Part shown: in pieces, positions 16,261-24,874 of the stretch
Layout of the letters: each line of letters opens with the position of its first letter
Position numbering within the stretch: position 1 is the stretch's first letter
Made by a program: the position numbers and the translations under genes
Assembly (NCBI GenBank): GCA_001404055.1
Contig: CXTY01000001.1
Coordinates: 1 to 64,000 of the forward strand
DNA length: 64,000 bases
Direction: 5' to 3'
Source: Roseibium album
Lineage (GTDB): Bacteria > Pseudomonadota > Alphaproteobacteria > Rhizobiales > Stappiaceae
The notes under the pieces: generated by a model
Databases searched by the model: none
Told to the model about the DNA's origin: nothing
The model's input: the letters and a program-made list of their open reading frames with translations, nothing else

Positions 16261-18459
16261 TCAGGCTGTTGCCATGTAATTCGGGAACCAATCTTCGTGC
16301 GCTTTTTTCAAGTTTGCAACGGATATGGTGAGGATGCCTTCAACAGTCAATTCTTCACTGCCCGTTGTGCCGATTTGTTGAACGTTGACACCAGCATCCA
16401 GAATGTCTTCTACCACGGCTTCGACCATGTCCTGCGCAACAGTGAGGACATAACGGCCCTGGTCTTCGCCGAAGAGTGCAGCATGGGCCGGGCCTTCAAC
16501 TTTAACCGTGGCGCCAATGCCGCTGGAAATCGCCATCTCCGCAAGAGCGACACCGAGACCGCCGGAAGACATGTCGTGGACACCAGTCAGGCGGTCTGCG
16601 CCGATCAGTTGGCGAACAAGCGTACCGCGGCGCTTTTCCGCCGCGAGGTCTACCGGCGGGGGAGCACCTTCCTCGCGGCCGAGAATATCAGCGAGATACT
16701 GCGAGGCCCCAAGATGCGTGCCGAATCCGCCGATGATGAGGATCGCATCGCCTTCCTGGGTAAAGGCTGCTCCTGCACGGACTGTCACATCAGGCAGCAG
16801 GCCAACGCCGCCGATTGCCGGGGTTGGCAGGATCGCTTCACCGTGGGTTTCGTTATAAAGCGAAACGTTGCCCGATACGATCGGGAAGTCGAGTTCCCGG
16901 CAGGCTTCGCCAATCCCTTTGATGCAGTTGACGAACTGGCCCATGATTTCCGGCTTTTCCGGATTGCCGAAATTCAAGTTGTCCGTTGCCGCAAGAGGTT
17001 CGGATCCAACTGCGGTGAGGTTGCGCCAAACTTCGGCAACTGCTTGCTTGCCACCTTCAAATGCGTCGGCTTCACAATACCGCGGCGTGACATCGACGGC
17101 GAATGCGAGACCTTTTCGTGTGCCCTCAACCCGAATGACACCGGCATCGCCGCCGGGTGATGCAGCCGTGTTGCCCTGGATCAGCGTGTCGTACTGTTCG
17201 TAGACCCAGCGACGTGAAGAGCCATTGGCATTGCCGACAAGCGTTTTCAACGCTTCGGCGTAGTCATCCGGCTCTTCAATTTCGGACGCTGCCAAAACAG
17301 CCAGTTTTTTAGGTTCAACCCAGGGACGGTCATATTCAGGAGCTTCGTCACCAAGCTTCTTGATCGGCAGGTCGGCAACAACGTCGCCTTGGTGTTTGAC
17401 GACAAATCGTAGCGTATCGGTAGTCTTGCCGACGATGGCGAAGTCCAGACCCCACTTTTTGAATATCGCTTCGGCTTCGTGTTCTTTTTCAGGTCGCAAC
17501 ACCATGAGCATGCGCTCCTGGCTTTCCGAAAGCATCATCTCGTATGGGCTCATGTTCTCTTCGCGCACCGGAACCTTGTCGAGGTCCAGTTCAATGCCGA
17601 GATCACCGCTGGCGCCCATTTCGACAGCAGAACATGTCAGGCCTGCCGCGCCCATGTCCTGGATCGCGATGACGGCACCGGTCTCCATCAGTTCAAGGCA
17701 GGCTTCCAGAAGACATTTTTCGGTAAAGGGATCTCCAACCTGAACGGTGGGACGCTTTTCTTCAATCGTGTCATCGAATTCGGCGGAGGCCATCGTTGCT
17801 CCGCCAACACCGTCACGACCGGTCTTGGCACCGAGATAAACGACCGGAAGTCCGACACCTTCCGCTTTGGCAAGGAAAATGGCGTCAGACTGGGCAATGC
17901 CTGCAGCGAACGCGTTGACCAGGCAGTTGCTGTTGTAGCGCGCATGGAATTCTACTTCGCCGCCCACAGTCGGCACGCCAAATGAATTGCCGTAGCCACC
18001 AACGCCTGAAACAACACCGGAGACCAGATGTCTGGTGCGCGGATGATCCGGCTCACCAAACCGCAGAGCGTTCATTGCAGCGACCGGGCGTGCGCCCATG
18101 GTGAAAACATCGCGCAAGATTCCGCCTACACCGGTCGCAGCGCCCTGATAAGGCTCAATGTATGACGGGTGGTTATGGCTTTCCATTTTGAAGACAACGG
18201 CCTGTCCGTCGCCAATATCGACGACCCCGGCGTTTTCGCCAGGCCCCTGCAAGACCCTCGGCCCTTTTGTCGGTAGGGTTTTCAGCCATTTCTTGGATGA
18301 TTTGTAGGAGCAGTGCTCGTTCCACATGGCTGAGAAAATGCCAAATTCAGTGAAGGTCGGCTCGCGGCCAATCAATTCCAGAATGCGCTCATATTCGTCC
18401 GGTTTCAGTCCGTGAGAAGCAATCAGGTCGGGCGTGATCTTGATGTCGTTCGGGATCAT
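16261..18459 (-). CDS. purL: phosphoribosylformylglycinamidine synthase II (FGAM synthetase large subunit)
   Basis: PurL makes FGAM from FGAR, ATP and ammonia supplied by PurQ, with PurS as the third subunit. The 732-residue length is that of the small PurL used with separate PurS and PurQ. Recognisable blocks are [15 protein letters not shown] near the N-terminus, [24 protein letters not shown], and later DMGAAGLT and [17 protein letters not shown] 18459 gives the standard start; the open frame upstream is not conserved. purQ and purS lie 6 kb away, separated by accessory genes. Confidence 0.96.
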   Translation of the reverse strand: MIPNDIKITPDLIASHGLKPDEYERILELIGREPTFTEFGIFSAMWNEHCSYKSSKKWLKTLPTKGPRVLQGPGENAGVVDIGDGQAVVFKMESHNHPSYIEPYQGAATGVGGILRDVFTMGARPVAAMNALRFGEPDHPRTRHLVSGVVSGVGGYGNSFGVPTVGGEVEFHARYNSNCLVNAFAAGIAQSDAIFLAKAEGVGLPVVYLGAKTGRDGVGGATMASAEFDDTIEEKRPTVQVGDPFTEKCLLEACLELMETGAVIAIQDMGAAGLTCSAVEMGASGDLGIELDLDKVPVREENMSPYEMMLSESQERMLMVLRPEKEHEAEAIFKKWGLDFAIVGKTTDTLRFVVKHQGDVVADLPIKKLGDEAPEYDRPWVEPKKLAVLAASEIEEPDDYAEALKTLVGNANGSSRRWVYEQYDTLIQGNTAASPGGDAGVIRVEGTRKGLAFAVDVTPRYCEADAFEGGKQAVAEVWRNLTAVGSEPLAATDNLNFGNPEKPEIMGQFVNCIKGIGEACRELDFPIVSGNVSLYNETHGEAILPTPAIGGVGLLPDVTVRAGAAFTQEGDAILIIGGFGTHLGASQYLADILGREEGAPPPVDLAAEKRRGTLVRQLIGADRLTGVHDMSSGGLGVALAEMAISSGIGATVKVEGPAHAALFGEDQGRYVLTVAQDMVEAVVEDILDAGVNVQQIGTTGSEELTVEGILTISVANLKKAHEDWFPNYMATA

Positions 18460-18587
18460 GACGTTCCAGTTTTTTTGGCCGCTGTGGTTGGTCCGCAAAG
18501 GTGCGGGGAGGCAATGATGCCGCCGTTTAGCAGATTGTCGCGAAAATGGGGAGAGCGTGGGCAAAACTTTGTGGATGGCATCAATAC

Positions 18588-18632
18588 TTGACAGGAAGAC
18601 TGTCAAATGTCTAAATGACAGTTAAGCTGTCA
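18588..18632. promoter_or_regulatory. two tandem TGACAG-N5-CTGTCA operators
   Basis: TTGACAG-GAAGA-CTGTCAA (18588-18606) and TGACAG-TTAAG-CTGTCA (18616-18632) are two copies of one inverted repeat with the same 5-bp spacer; centres are 27 bp apart. They lie 18-63 bp before the MarR start, typical of MarR autorepression, and about 130 bp from the purL start. Confidence 0.75.
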
Positions 18633-18650
18633 AGTTGGCGAGGGCGTATT

Positions 18651-19130
18651 GTGAGCGATTCAGATGTCTCAGAACTCAGAAACCTGATTGGTGAAGTGCG
18701 CAGGACGTTCCGGCTGCTGGCCGGGCTTTCTGACAATATGCTGGAAAAGCGGGGCCTGACGGCGACGCTGAGAGCAATACTGGAGTTCGTCGCGGAGAAT
18801 GGACCTTCTCCTGTGCCACGGATGGCGAAGGCCAAATCCATGAAACGGCAGTCGGTGCAGTCGCTTGTCGACCGTCTTCAGAAGCTTGGCCTTGTTGAAA
18901 CTGTACCTAACCCGCAACACCTGCGTTCGGTTCTTGTCGCGTTGACCGACAAGGGGGAGGCAGCGTTTCAGGCAATTCTCATCGAGGAAAAAAATCTTCT
19001 GACCCAGATCGCCGGCGACTGGCCAAAGGGTGGTGTCCGACAAGCCTGTGCGACTCTCGCTGACTTTCAGCGTCGACTAACACCGTTAAGGAGCATGAAA
19101 GATGTCAGAGACACTGAATTCGAACACTGA
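18651..19130 (+). CDS. MarR-family regulator
   Basis: A winged-helix repressor of 159 residues with the MarR core LTATLRAILEFVAENGPSPVPRMAKAKSMKRQSVQSLVDRLQKLGLVE in pieces, and wing segment NPQHLRSVLVALTDKGEAA. I choose GTG 18651, preceded by GAGGG; an ATG at 18615 would lie inside the second operator. The gene overlaps the next one by 29 bp, so MarR, the small membrane protein and the methyltransferase form one operon. The tandem operators upstream suggest strong autorepression. Confidence 0.85.
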   Translation: MSDSDVSELRNLIGEVRRTFRLLAGLSDNMLEKRGLTATLRAILEFVAENGPSPVPRMAKAKSMKRQSVQSLVDRLQKLGLVETVPNPQHLRSVLVALTDKGEAAFQAILIEEKNLLTQIAGDWPKGGVRQACATLADFQRRLTPLRSMKDVRDTEFEH

Positions 19131-19362
19131 AATCCCTGGGTCCAGGCATCAGCGCAACGGGCATCAGATTCTACGCGTGATTCTGGCAGCTCTGGTGGCC
19201 GGTGTGGCGTTAACCTGGTTCTGGGCGACCGCTGCAGTTGAGGTTTTCGGCGCACCGGAAATCCGGTTTTCTGATGCATTTGCAGGGGCGCTCGCGCTTC
19301 TATGTCTTGCATACGGCTGCGGCGTAGCCTTTGCGATGGGGCGCAGTCGTCATGAGGCCTGA
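19102..19362 (+). CDS. small two-helix membrane protein in the MarR operon
   Basis: The ATG at 19102, with AAGGAG upstream, gives 86 residues with two hydrophobic helices (ILRVILAALVAGVALTWFWA and FAGALALLCLAYGCGVAFAM) and a charged C-terminal end. It overlaps marR at its start and the methyltransferase gene at its end (11 bp), so translation is probably coupled across all three genes. I do not recognise the family. It may be an envelope component of the stress response governed by the MarR protein. Confidence 0.7.
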   Translation: MSETLNSNTEIPGSRHQRNGHQILRVILAALVAGVALTWFWATAAVEVFGAPEIRFSDAFAGALALLCLAYGCGVAFAMGRSRHEA

Positions 19363-20008
19363 AATCATTCTGGGTGAGCCGGGCCTGGAATCCCGCAGGA
19401 TCAATCTGCAAAGGCGCATTGTCGCGCAGTTCAGGAAGCCGCATGGACTGGCCGGCACACTCGCCGGTTGGATCATGGCAAATCGTGCCTCTAACATCGC
19501 GCGTAACAAGTGGACGGTCGGTCTCTTGTCTCTGGCGCCAGGCGCAAGAGTGCTTGAAATCGGATGTGGGCCGGGTATTGGGCTTGATGCAGTTTTGAGC
19601 GCGGCCGCTGACACCCATGTCACCGGCCTCGATCACTCGGAGCTGATGATAACCAAAGCAGCAAAGCGTCACGCAAATGCGCTGAAATTCTGCCGATTGG
19701 AGCTTGTGTGCGGTGAATTGACAAATCTTCAGAGCGGGCAGGGCTTCAACGCCATTTTCAGTTGCAACGTTCTGCAGTTCGTTGACGACCGGAAAGTATT
19801 TTTGACTTTGGCTCATAACCATCTGAAAACCGGCGGTCAGTTTGTGACGACCTATCAGCCTCGTGGCCAATGTGCGAGTGCAGATGAAGGGAGGAGCTGG
19901 ATCAGCCAGTTTGCGGAGGATCTCTGTCAGGCAGGCTTTACAGATGTCGATGTTCAGGAAAGAAATTTCGGCAAAATGCCAGCGTTTTGCGCTATTGCCA
20001 TGAGGTAG
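19352..20008 (+). CDS. class I SAM-dependent methyltransferase
   Basis: The SAM-binding motif ARVLEIGCGPGIGLDAVL near residue 70, acidic motif GLDHSELMI, and the later ILE-type block FSCNVLQFVDD identify a Methyltransf_11-like enzyme of 218 residues. The N-terminal RKPHGLAGTLAGWIMANRAS segment is shared by small-molecule methyltransferases of this type. ATG 19352 overlaps the end of the upstream gene by 11 bp. As the last gene of the MarR operon it may methylate a toxic compound or a lipid; the substrate is unknown. Confidence 0.85.
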   Translation: MRPEIILGEPGLESRRINLQRRIVAQFRKPHGLAGTLAGWIMANRASNIARNKWTVGLLSLAPGARVLEIGCGPGIGLDAVLSAAADTHVTGLDHSELMITKAAKRHANALKFCRLELVCGELTNLQSGQGFNAIFSCNVLQFVDDRKVFLTLAHNHLKTGGQFVTTYQPRGQCASADEGRSWISQFAEDLCQAGFTDVDVQERNFGKMPAFCAIAMR

Positions 20009-20478
20009 AACTCGAAACGCGGCGGGTGGCTGACCCTGCGCCAGACACCGTGCCAATTGTCGGGTCGGTTGCCGTAAATGCTAGTTACGTCACGACCACC
20101 GTTAAAGTAATGATGGCCACTGCAATGACAGGTAGGGCTGCGTATGAACAAAATGTTCCCAACATCTCTATTTCCTTCCGGCTTCGGTGATCCTTAGATG
20201 GTGTGCGGATAGGAAAAGACGCGTGATGAAAGTCACGTATCGTCAGTATTGTTTATTTCGTTGAGTAAATAAAAGCGATACTAGCTTGTGTATCTGCAGA
20301 ACTACGTAGAATTCGCTTTTATATCTGCGTTATTTCGGGTTTGGTGCAGTATTATTTGTTTGGATTTTCTTGTCGAAAATTATCTGTTAGATATTTTTAT
20401 TGCTCATGAACAGCTATTAGGTTTCAGAGTAACCAAAAAAACTCGTTCATCTGGAAGGGCGTGTTCGGAGCAGAGGGA
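20009..20478. other. AT-rich intergenic region
   Basis: No supported gene. The stretch from about 20190 to 20460 is clearly richer in A+T than its surroundings. A short hairpin CGTGA-TGAAAG-TCACG lies at 20222-20237. An open frame at 20288-20500 has no ribosome-binding site or recognisable composition. It may be a remnant of a lost insertion. Confidence 0.4.
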
Positions 20479-20940
20479 TTATTCCTGGTCGATCTTGTAG
20501 GTCCGGGCATGAGCCTCCAGAGCCTCAACCAGTGCGCCGCCGTAGAACGTAATCTCCTTGACGCCACCCGTCTCGGCATCCTTGACCTTCAGTCGGGCGG
20601 CTGGGGAAAACATCACGTCGCGGCGCGAAAGGCTAACAATTGCCGTCCAGGGTATCAGCAAAGGGGGATGTCCCATCCTGAAGACAATCATCGGCTGCAT
20701 GTGAATGCCAGCCAAAGATAAGGTTACGGTCAGGCAGTTCCTATAACTGCCTAACAACCCAAATCTTGCGCTTCGCATCGCGAAAGTTCTTCCGGTGGCT
20801 GGGCCCCGCGCCGGATATTGGCGTGCCAGTTCTGCCCAGCCGGCAAGGCGGGAAATCAGCAAAACGATCAGTGACCAAAAGAGCACGAAGCAAACAATAA
20901 ACACTGGGATAATGAGTATGACGAGGCTAGTTTCGGACAT
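20479..20940 (-). CDS. membrane-anchored protein, unknown function
   Basis: The 153-residue product begins with a strong hydrophobic helix (SLVILIIPVFIVCFVLFWSL). The rest looks like a soluble cytoplasmic domain: ARGPATGRTFAMRSARFG, then GIHMQPMIVFRMGHPPLLIPW and LSRRDVMFSPAARLKV, a pattern reminiscent of small PH-like membrane-associated domains (strand-rich, ending in a helix). No family assignment is certain. It stands alone beside the AT-rich gap. Confidence 0.6.
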   Translation of the reverse strand: MSETSLVILIIPVFIVCFVLFWSLIVLLISRLAGWAELARQYPARGPATGRTFAMRSARFGLLGSYRNCLTVTLSLAGIHMQPMIVFRMGHPPLLIPWTAIVSLSRRDVMFSPAARLKVKDAETGGVKEITFYGGALVEALEAHARTYKIDQE

Positions 20941-21037
20941 TGATCAACACACTTGAAATACACGAGAAAAGCGAGCGCATTTTTGAAGCATACACTAGGC
21001 AGCCGTATTTGCTCCCGCGCATTCATCGATTAGCCAC

Positions 21038-22546
21038 TTACTCAAAACTATCATAACACCCGCTGCTGTCTGCCAGCAGGTTCTGCAATACCCCAAGACC
21101 TTTTATGACTTCGTCTCGCGTCATCGGGTTGGTAAAGCCGATCCGGACTCGGTGATAGACCTTGCCGGAGCGACCGGGTTTGAATTCGTCCTCATCGTCG
21201 ATCAGGACATTGGATGTGGCAGCTGCCGCCTTGAAGGTGCCGGAGAGCCAGGGTTCGGGAACCTTGAGCCACATGAACGGAGCATCTTCAGCCGATGACA
21301 GTTCGTAGGCACCAAGGTGCTGTCGGACAAGATCATGGCGGGCAGATATCTCAGTGCATATTCTGCGCCGGAATTCTTCTGCAGCGCCCGACAGCACCAA
21401 CCGCGTAGACAGCTCGGAGAGCAGATACGAGATGCCGCCTGTCAGCATCTTGTGAGCTGTATAGATTCGCTGGGCGTGTGAAATCGGGCTGGAGACCCAG
21501 CCGCCGCGCACGCCGGCCGTGACTGACTTGGACAGTGAGCCAACGTGAAACGTGCGTTCTGGTGCAAGGGCTGCCAGCGGCGGCATGTCGTTGTCGCGCA
21601 GGGAACCATAGACTTCGTCTTCGATGATCCAGAGATTGTTCTGGCGTGCGATTGCAGCAATCTTTTCGCGTCGGTCAACGCCCATCATGCCAACCGTGGG
21701 GTTGTGCATCGTGGGCATCACAAAAAGCAGTTTGGGATGCTTCTGCGCGCAAATGCGGGCGAGATCTTCCGGAATTGGGCCTTGCTCGTCACGCGCAACA
21801 ATCACCGGTCGACGCCCAGACAATGCCGCGCCGCGGGCGATTGAACTGTAGGTGAGGTCCTCAAAGGCGACCTGGTCTCCCGGTGCGGTCGTTGCCGCGA
21901 TAATTGCCATGATTGCGGCCTGCGCACCGGTGCTCGGCACAATACTACCTTCCGGTGGTTCCCAGTTTCCACGGGTCAGCCAGATTTGCCCCGCCTTTCG
22001 CCATGTATCCGGCACAGAGCGCGTGTAGCTGGCAATTTCGTAAGGGGAGTCTTGCGTGATTTGCGCAACCAGCTCCCGGATCACCTCCGCCTGGCCAATT
22101 TCCGGGGCAGATGTGCTGTCAAAGCGGATGGCTTCCGGCGCAGGAACGGGAAATCGGGTTCCGGCAAAAGCAATATCCTTTGGTGTTGCCATTGCGCCAT
22201 TGATCCAGGAGGCATCCGACAACTTTGGAAATGCGCCGTTGTTCGAGCGTGGGTCCCAATCCAGATCTGGTTTTGTGTTCTCTTCAAGGGAATGGTCCGG
22301 AGCACTGCCCAGAACGAACGTTCCCCGGCCAACTTCTCCGCTCACCAGGCCACGTTGCCTGATCACGGCATAGGCGCGCCCAATTGTGCCGACAGTTACG
22401 CCAAGGTCATAAGCAAGATCACGCTGCGGTGGCAGTTTCGTGCCGGCTGCAAGGGTGCCGGTGGCAATATCTTCGGCGATACCGTCAGCCAGCCGGATGT
22501 AAAGCGGGCCCTGGCCCTCGGGAATTTCTGGGTGCCAATTTGTCAT
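21038..22546 (-). CDS. MocR/PdxR-type regulator (GntR helix-turn-helix fused to aminotransferase domain)
   Basis: The N-terminal GntR winged helix (GPLYIRLADGIAEDIATGTLAAGTKLPPQRDLAYDLGVTVGTIGRAY in pieces, residues about 14-60) is joined by a linker to a fold-type I aminotransferase-like domain. The PLP lysine lies in HVGSLSKSVTAGVRGG and the Asn/Asp contacts in MPTMHNPTVG and IIEDEVYGSL. MocR proteins sense PLP or amino acids. It is divergent from a DUF1127 gene, with a 16-bp palindrome and ATTGTA repeats between them, its likely binding site. Confidence 0.92.
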   Translation of the reverse strand: MTNWHPEIPEGQGPLYIRLADGIAEDIATGTLAAGTKLPPQRDLAYDLGVTVGTIGRAYAVIRQRGLVSGEVGRGTFVLGSAPDHSLEENTKPDLDWDPRSNNGAFPKLSDASWINGAMATPKDIAFAGTRFPVPAPEAIRFDSTSAPEIGQAEVIRELVAQITQDSPYEIASYTRSVPDTWRKAGQIWLTRGNWEPPEGSIVPSTGAQAAIMAIIAATTAPGDQVAFEDLTYSSIARGAALSGRRPVIVARDEQGPIPEDLARICAQKHPKLLFVMPTMHNPTVGMMGVDRREKIAAIARQNNLWIIEDEVYGSLRDNDMPPLAALAPERTFHVGSLSKSVTAGVRGGWVSSPISHAQRIYTAHKMLTGGISYLLSELSTRLVLSGAAEEFRRRICTEISARHDLVRQHLGAYELSSAEDAPFMWLKVPEPWLSGTFKAAAATSNVLIDDEDEFKPGRSGKVYHRVRIGFTNPMTRDEVIKGLGVLQNLLADSSGCYDSFE

Positions 22547-22592
22547 GGTGACAATTTAGTATATTGCATCTTTTAAGGAGTCAATTCATATG

Positions 22593-22630
22593 ATTGTAGC
22601 GCTACAATGCGCTCAATTGTGATTATTGTA
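22593..22630. promoter_or_regulatory. 16-bp palindrome with ATTGTA direct repeats
   Basis: ATTGTAGCGCTACAAT (22593-22608) is a perfect palindrome. ATTGTA recurs as ATTGTG at 22616 and ATTGTA at 22625. MocR regulators often bind direct repeats near their promoters. The site lies between mocR and the divergent DUF1127 gene. Confidence 0.65.
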
Positions 22631-22648
22631 ACCCTTGTGAGGTGCGAA

Positions 22649-22894
22649 ATGAGTTCAATAGAGACAATTCACGGGCAGCCGATTTCACGATTGCATGCCC
22701 GCAACGGTGGCAATTGGGTTGGGTTTATCTGGAAAAAGCTGGAAGCCTGGATGCACGCTAGAAGCAGTCGCCGGCACTTGATGGAGTTGACGAATGCAGA
22801 GCTTGAGGACTTGGGTTTAACGCGAGAAGCGGCCTACCGTGAAGCCATTCGGCCCTTTTGGGATACGCAGTTTGATACGCGCAAGAGCCCTTGA
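22649..22894 (+). CDS. DUF1127 domain protein
   Basis: The ATG at 22649, 6 nt after GAGG, gives 81 residues. The C-terminal part has the DUF1127 signature (SSRRHLMELTNAELEDLGLTREAAYREA in pieces), an arginine-rich helical hairpin known in other alphaproteobacteria from small proteins that bind RNA or affect phosphate and carbon metabolism. A frame from 22607 would start inside the palindrome and is rejected. It is divergent from the MocR gene and followed by a strong terminator, so it is a single-gene transcript. Confidence 0.8.
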   Translation: MSSIETIHGQPISRLHARNGGNWVGFIWKKLEAWMHARSSRRHLMELTNAELEDLGLTREAAYREAIRPFWDTQFDTRKSP

Positions 22895-23035
22895 CGCGTT
22901 TGAATGCTCAGCAAGCGTCGCAGCCAGACGATAATTGGGGACCTGTTCTGTCACCTGAATGGAATAATTCTGAAGTTCGGTTTTTCATCCGTTCGACAAC
23001 AGCCACCCATGACAATGAAGTCCTGTCTGGACTTC

Positions 23036-23077
23036 AAGAGATGCCGGACATGACGCAGCCTGTGTCCGGCATCTCTT
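23036..23077 (+). terminator. strong intergenic hairpin (15-bp perfect stem)
   Basis: AAGAGATGCCGGACA (23036-23050) pairs perfectly with TGTCCGGCATCTCTT (23063-23077) around a 12-nt loop. It lies between the DUF1127 gene and the convergent peroxiredoxin-like gene and may terminate both transcripts; the T-run is short. Confidence 0.7.
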
Positions 23078-23136
23078 AGTTAGGGCTTTGCCAACGCCGC
23101 TAAGGTTGGCGATAGATGAAAAGCCAAAATTGAACC

Positions 23137-23673
23137 TTAGACAGCGCCGGTATATTCGCCGCGTGCCGGGTAATCATTCTTTTGAACGAAGTCGAGTGCG
23201 CCAACCATTTCCTGGAAATGCGGGCGGACGAAAGGCATCGTCTGGACAGACGCAAAATAGAGCGTGCCATCAGGACGGATCAAAAAGACGCCCGGCTCTG
23301 AAAAGAGGTCCGGCTCCATAACACCGATCGATGTTTTGCCTCTACTGGTGGAGATGAAAAGACCCCAATCTTTGGCGACCGACAGTGGCAATCCATAGCC
23401 GAAACGCAGATCGGGTTGGGCCACTTTTTCAGCCATCTGTTTTGCACGATCTTCTTCATCGGATGAAATCGCGATGGTTTTGACGCCTTTTGCAGCAAAG
23501 TCTGCGGTCAAACGGCCAAGTTCTTTCAGGTAAGTGGCGCAGATCGGGCAGTGCAGACCACGGTAAAACACGACCAGCGTCGCGAATTCAGCACCGTCTT
23601 TTGAAAGGTCGAACGTTCCGGAGGAGAGCGTTTCAACAATCAGGTCTGGCACCTTTTGGCGAGGAGTGAGCAT
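23137..23673 (-). CDS. peroxiredoxin-like AhpC/TSA family protein (CPxC type), second copy
   Basis: A 178-residue thioredoxin-fold protein with active-site motif YRGLHCPICATYL near residue 45 and the family blocks SEPGVFLIRPDGTLYF, RPHFQEMVGAL and YPARGEY. It is a paralogue of the protein at 7323-7838. It is divergent from the AraC-type gene at 23787, which probably controls it. Likely a thiol-dependent peroxidase or redox protein in the cytoplasm; CPxC instead of TPxxC makes a plain peroxiredoxin assignment uncertain. Confidence 0.8.
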   Translation of the reverse strand: MLTPRQKVPDLIVETLSSGTFDLSKDGAEFATLVVFYRGLHCPICATYLKELGRLTADFAAKGVKTIAISSDEEDRAKQMAEKVAQPDLRFGYGLPLSVAKDWGLFISTSRGKTSIGVMEPDLFSEPGVFLIRPDGTLYFASVQTMPFVRPHFQEMVGALDFVQKNDYPARGEYTGAV

Positions 23674-23786
23674 CTCTTTTTCCTTTTTATGATCGACGAC
23701 AGAGGCAGGTGTTCCCCTGCGAATGAACTTATGGTACTGAACGTAGGAGATGGAAACATCCTAAAAAGATGATCAGGAGTACGGAA

Positions 23787-24590
23787 ATGCCTGTCCCCTA
23801 CAGAACAGCCTTCAATGGAAAGTTAGATCGTCTGTCTTCTCTGATCGATCGCTTACGTGTTCAGGTGTCCAATGCGCTGATTGCGGGGACGGAACAGGAC
23901 ACTGCTAATTTCAAGATTATCGAAAACAGGGAAGGTGCACGCAGACTGGTATTTTGTCCGGTGAGAGAGGAAGTTCACTGCGAGTTTTCCGAACGGGAGC
24001 CAGGCGAAGGAGAAACGCCGCTAGTTGCGGCGAATATCCAGATTTCCGGGATTGGCAAGCAACTGATAAATGCGTTGCCGCAATGCATCTCCATCCCGCT
24101 TGCCGAAGAAGCAAATCTGTCAGCGGTGGTCGCCCCGTTGATTGAAGAAGCAACGCAGCCAAGATGTGGCGGGCAAGCTGCCTTCCAAAGGCTTTGTGAA
24201 GTGGTTGTCATCCGGCTGCTGCGCCATGCGATGGAGCAGGGCAAGGCAGATACCGGCCTCTTGAACGGGCTGGCAAATCCAAAAATAGCGGCTGCCCTTG
24301 TCGCAATCCACGAAGCACCGGGAGAAAGCTGGACCCTTGAAAAACTGGCTGAAACAGCAGGAATGTCACGCACACAATTTGCCGTAACCTTCAAGGAACT
24401 CGTCGGGACGACACCGATGGGCTATCTGTCTGGCTGGCGCTTGGATATCGCACGTGCGGAACTGGAAGTCGGAAGGCAGGTGAAGTCCGTCGCAGCCTTG
24501 TGCGGGTTTGCCAGTCCAGCTGCTTTCTCCAGAGCGTTTTCCAGACGATTTGGCTATCCGCCCAAACAGAGACGGCGTCAGGCTGCCTGA
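23787..24590 (+). CDS. AraC-family regulator with cupin-type sensor domain
   Basis: The N-terminal two thirds look like the cupin_6/AraC-N sensor (LSSLIDRLRVQ at the start, then LVAANIQISGIGKQLINALPQCI). The C-terminal AraC double helix-turn-helix is clear: WTLEKLAETAGMSRTQFAVTFKELVG and VKSVAALCGFASPAAFSRAFSRRFGYPP. ATG 23787 lies 7 nt after AGGAG, which favours it over 23769. Divergent from the peroxiredoxin-like gene, 113 bp apart, its likely target. Confidence 0.87.
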   Translation: MPVPYRTAFNGKLDRLSSLIDRLRVQVSNALIAGTEQDTANFKIIENREGARRLVFCPVREEVHCEFSEREPGEGETPLVAANIQISGIGKQLINALPQCISIPLAEEANLSAVVAPLIEEATQPRCGGQAAFQRLCEVVVIRLLRHAMEQGKADTGLLNGLANPKIAAALVAIHEAPGESWTLEKLAETAGMSRTQFAVTFKELVGTTPMGYLSGWRLDIARAELEVGRQVKSVAALCGFASPAAFSRAFSRRFGYPPKQRRRQAA

Positions 24591-24596
24591 CGGCCC

Positions 24597-24851
24597 TCAG
24601 TCCCGGTCGTCGCCCTGCTTTTCAAGCGCATAAATTTCGTCGTTGATGTCGTCAACTTTTCGGGCGAACAGGGCTTGTGCGTCCTTGAGACCAAGATTGT
24701 AAAAATGGGCACCGAGGGAGGTGTTCAGGAAATCAATAAGGAACTCGGCGTCCATGTTGCCGATTTCCAGATCCAGCTCCTGGTCCATGTAGCGTTTTAT
24801 TTGGACGGCAAGGCGGGTTCTTGTGTCCTTGTCGAGTTTCAACTCGGTCAT
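24597..24851 (-). CDS. DUF2164 family protein
   Basis: This 84-residue acidic protein has the DUF2164 pattern: LDKDTRTRLAVQIKRYMDQELDLEIGNMDAEFLIDFLN in pieces and GAHFYNLGLKDAQALF. It lies 23 bp downstream of purQ on the same strand, so it may be co-transcribed with the purine genes. No function is known for the family that I can name. It is convergent with the AraC gene, 6 bp away. Confidence 0.85.
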   Translation of the reverse strand: MTELKLDKDTRTRLAVQIKRYMDQELDLEIGNMDAEFLIDFLNTSLGAHFYNLGLKDAQALFARKVDDINDEIYALEKQGDDRD

Positions 24852-24874
24852 GCCGCCTCCTGAAAAAGTTTCCG

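Noticed and set aside
16180..17160. Long plus-strand open frame (326 aa) opposite purL
   Set aside because: It lies antisense to the strongly conserved purL gene, with no ribosome-binding site or recognisable domain. It is a shadow of the codon bias.
18615..18650. Earlier ATG start for the MarR gene
   Set aside because: It would place the start codon inside the second operator; GTG 18651 has GAGGG upstream.
19067..20056. Minus-strand 329-aa open frame opposite the methyltransferase
   Set aside because: It covers a gene with a clear SAM motif; the antisense product has odd composition (His, Arg, Pro rich) and no family.
20288..20500. 70-aa plus-strand frame in the AT-rich gap
   Set aside because: No ribosome-binding site and no recognisable features; it runs into the adjacent minus-strand gene.
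22607..22648. Upstream start for the DUF1127 protein
   Set aside because: It begins inside the 16-bp palindrome and lacks a ribosome site; ATG 22649 has GAGG.
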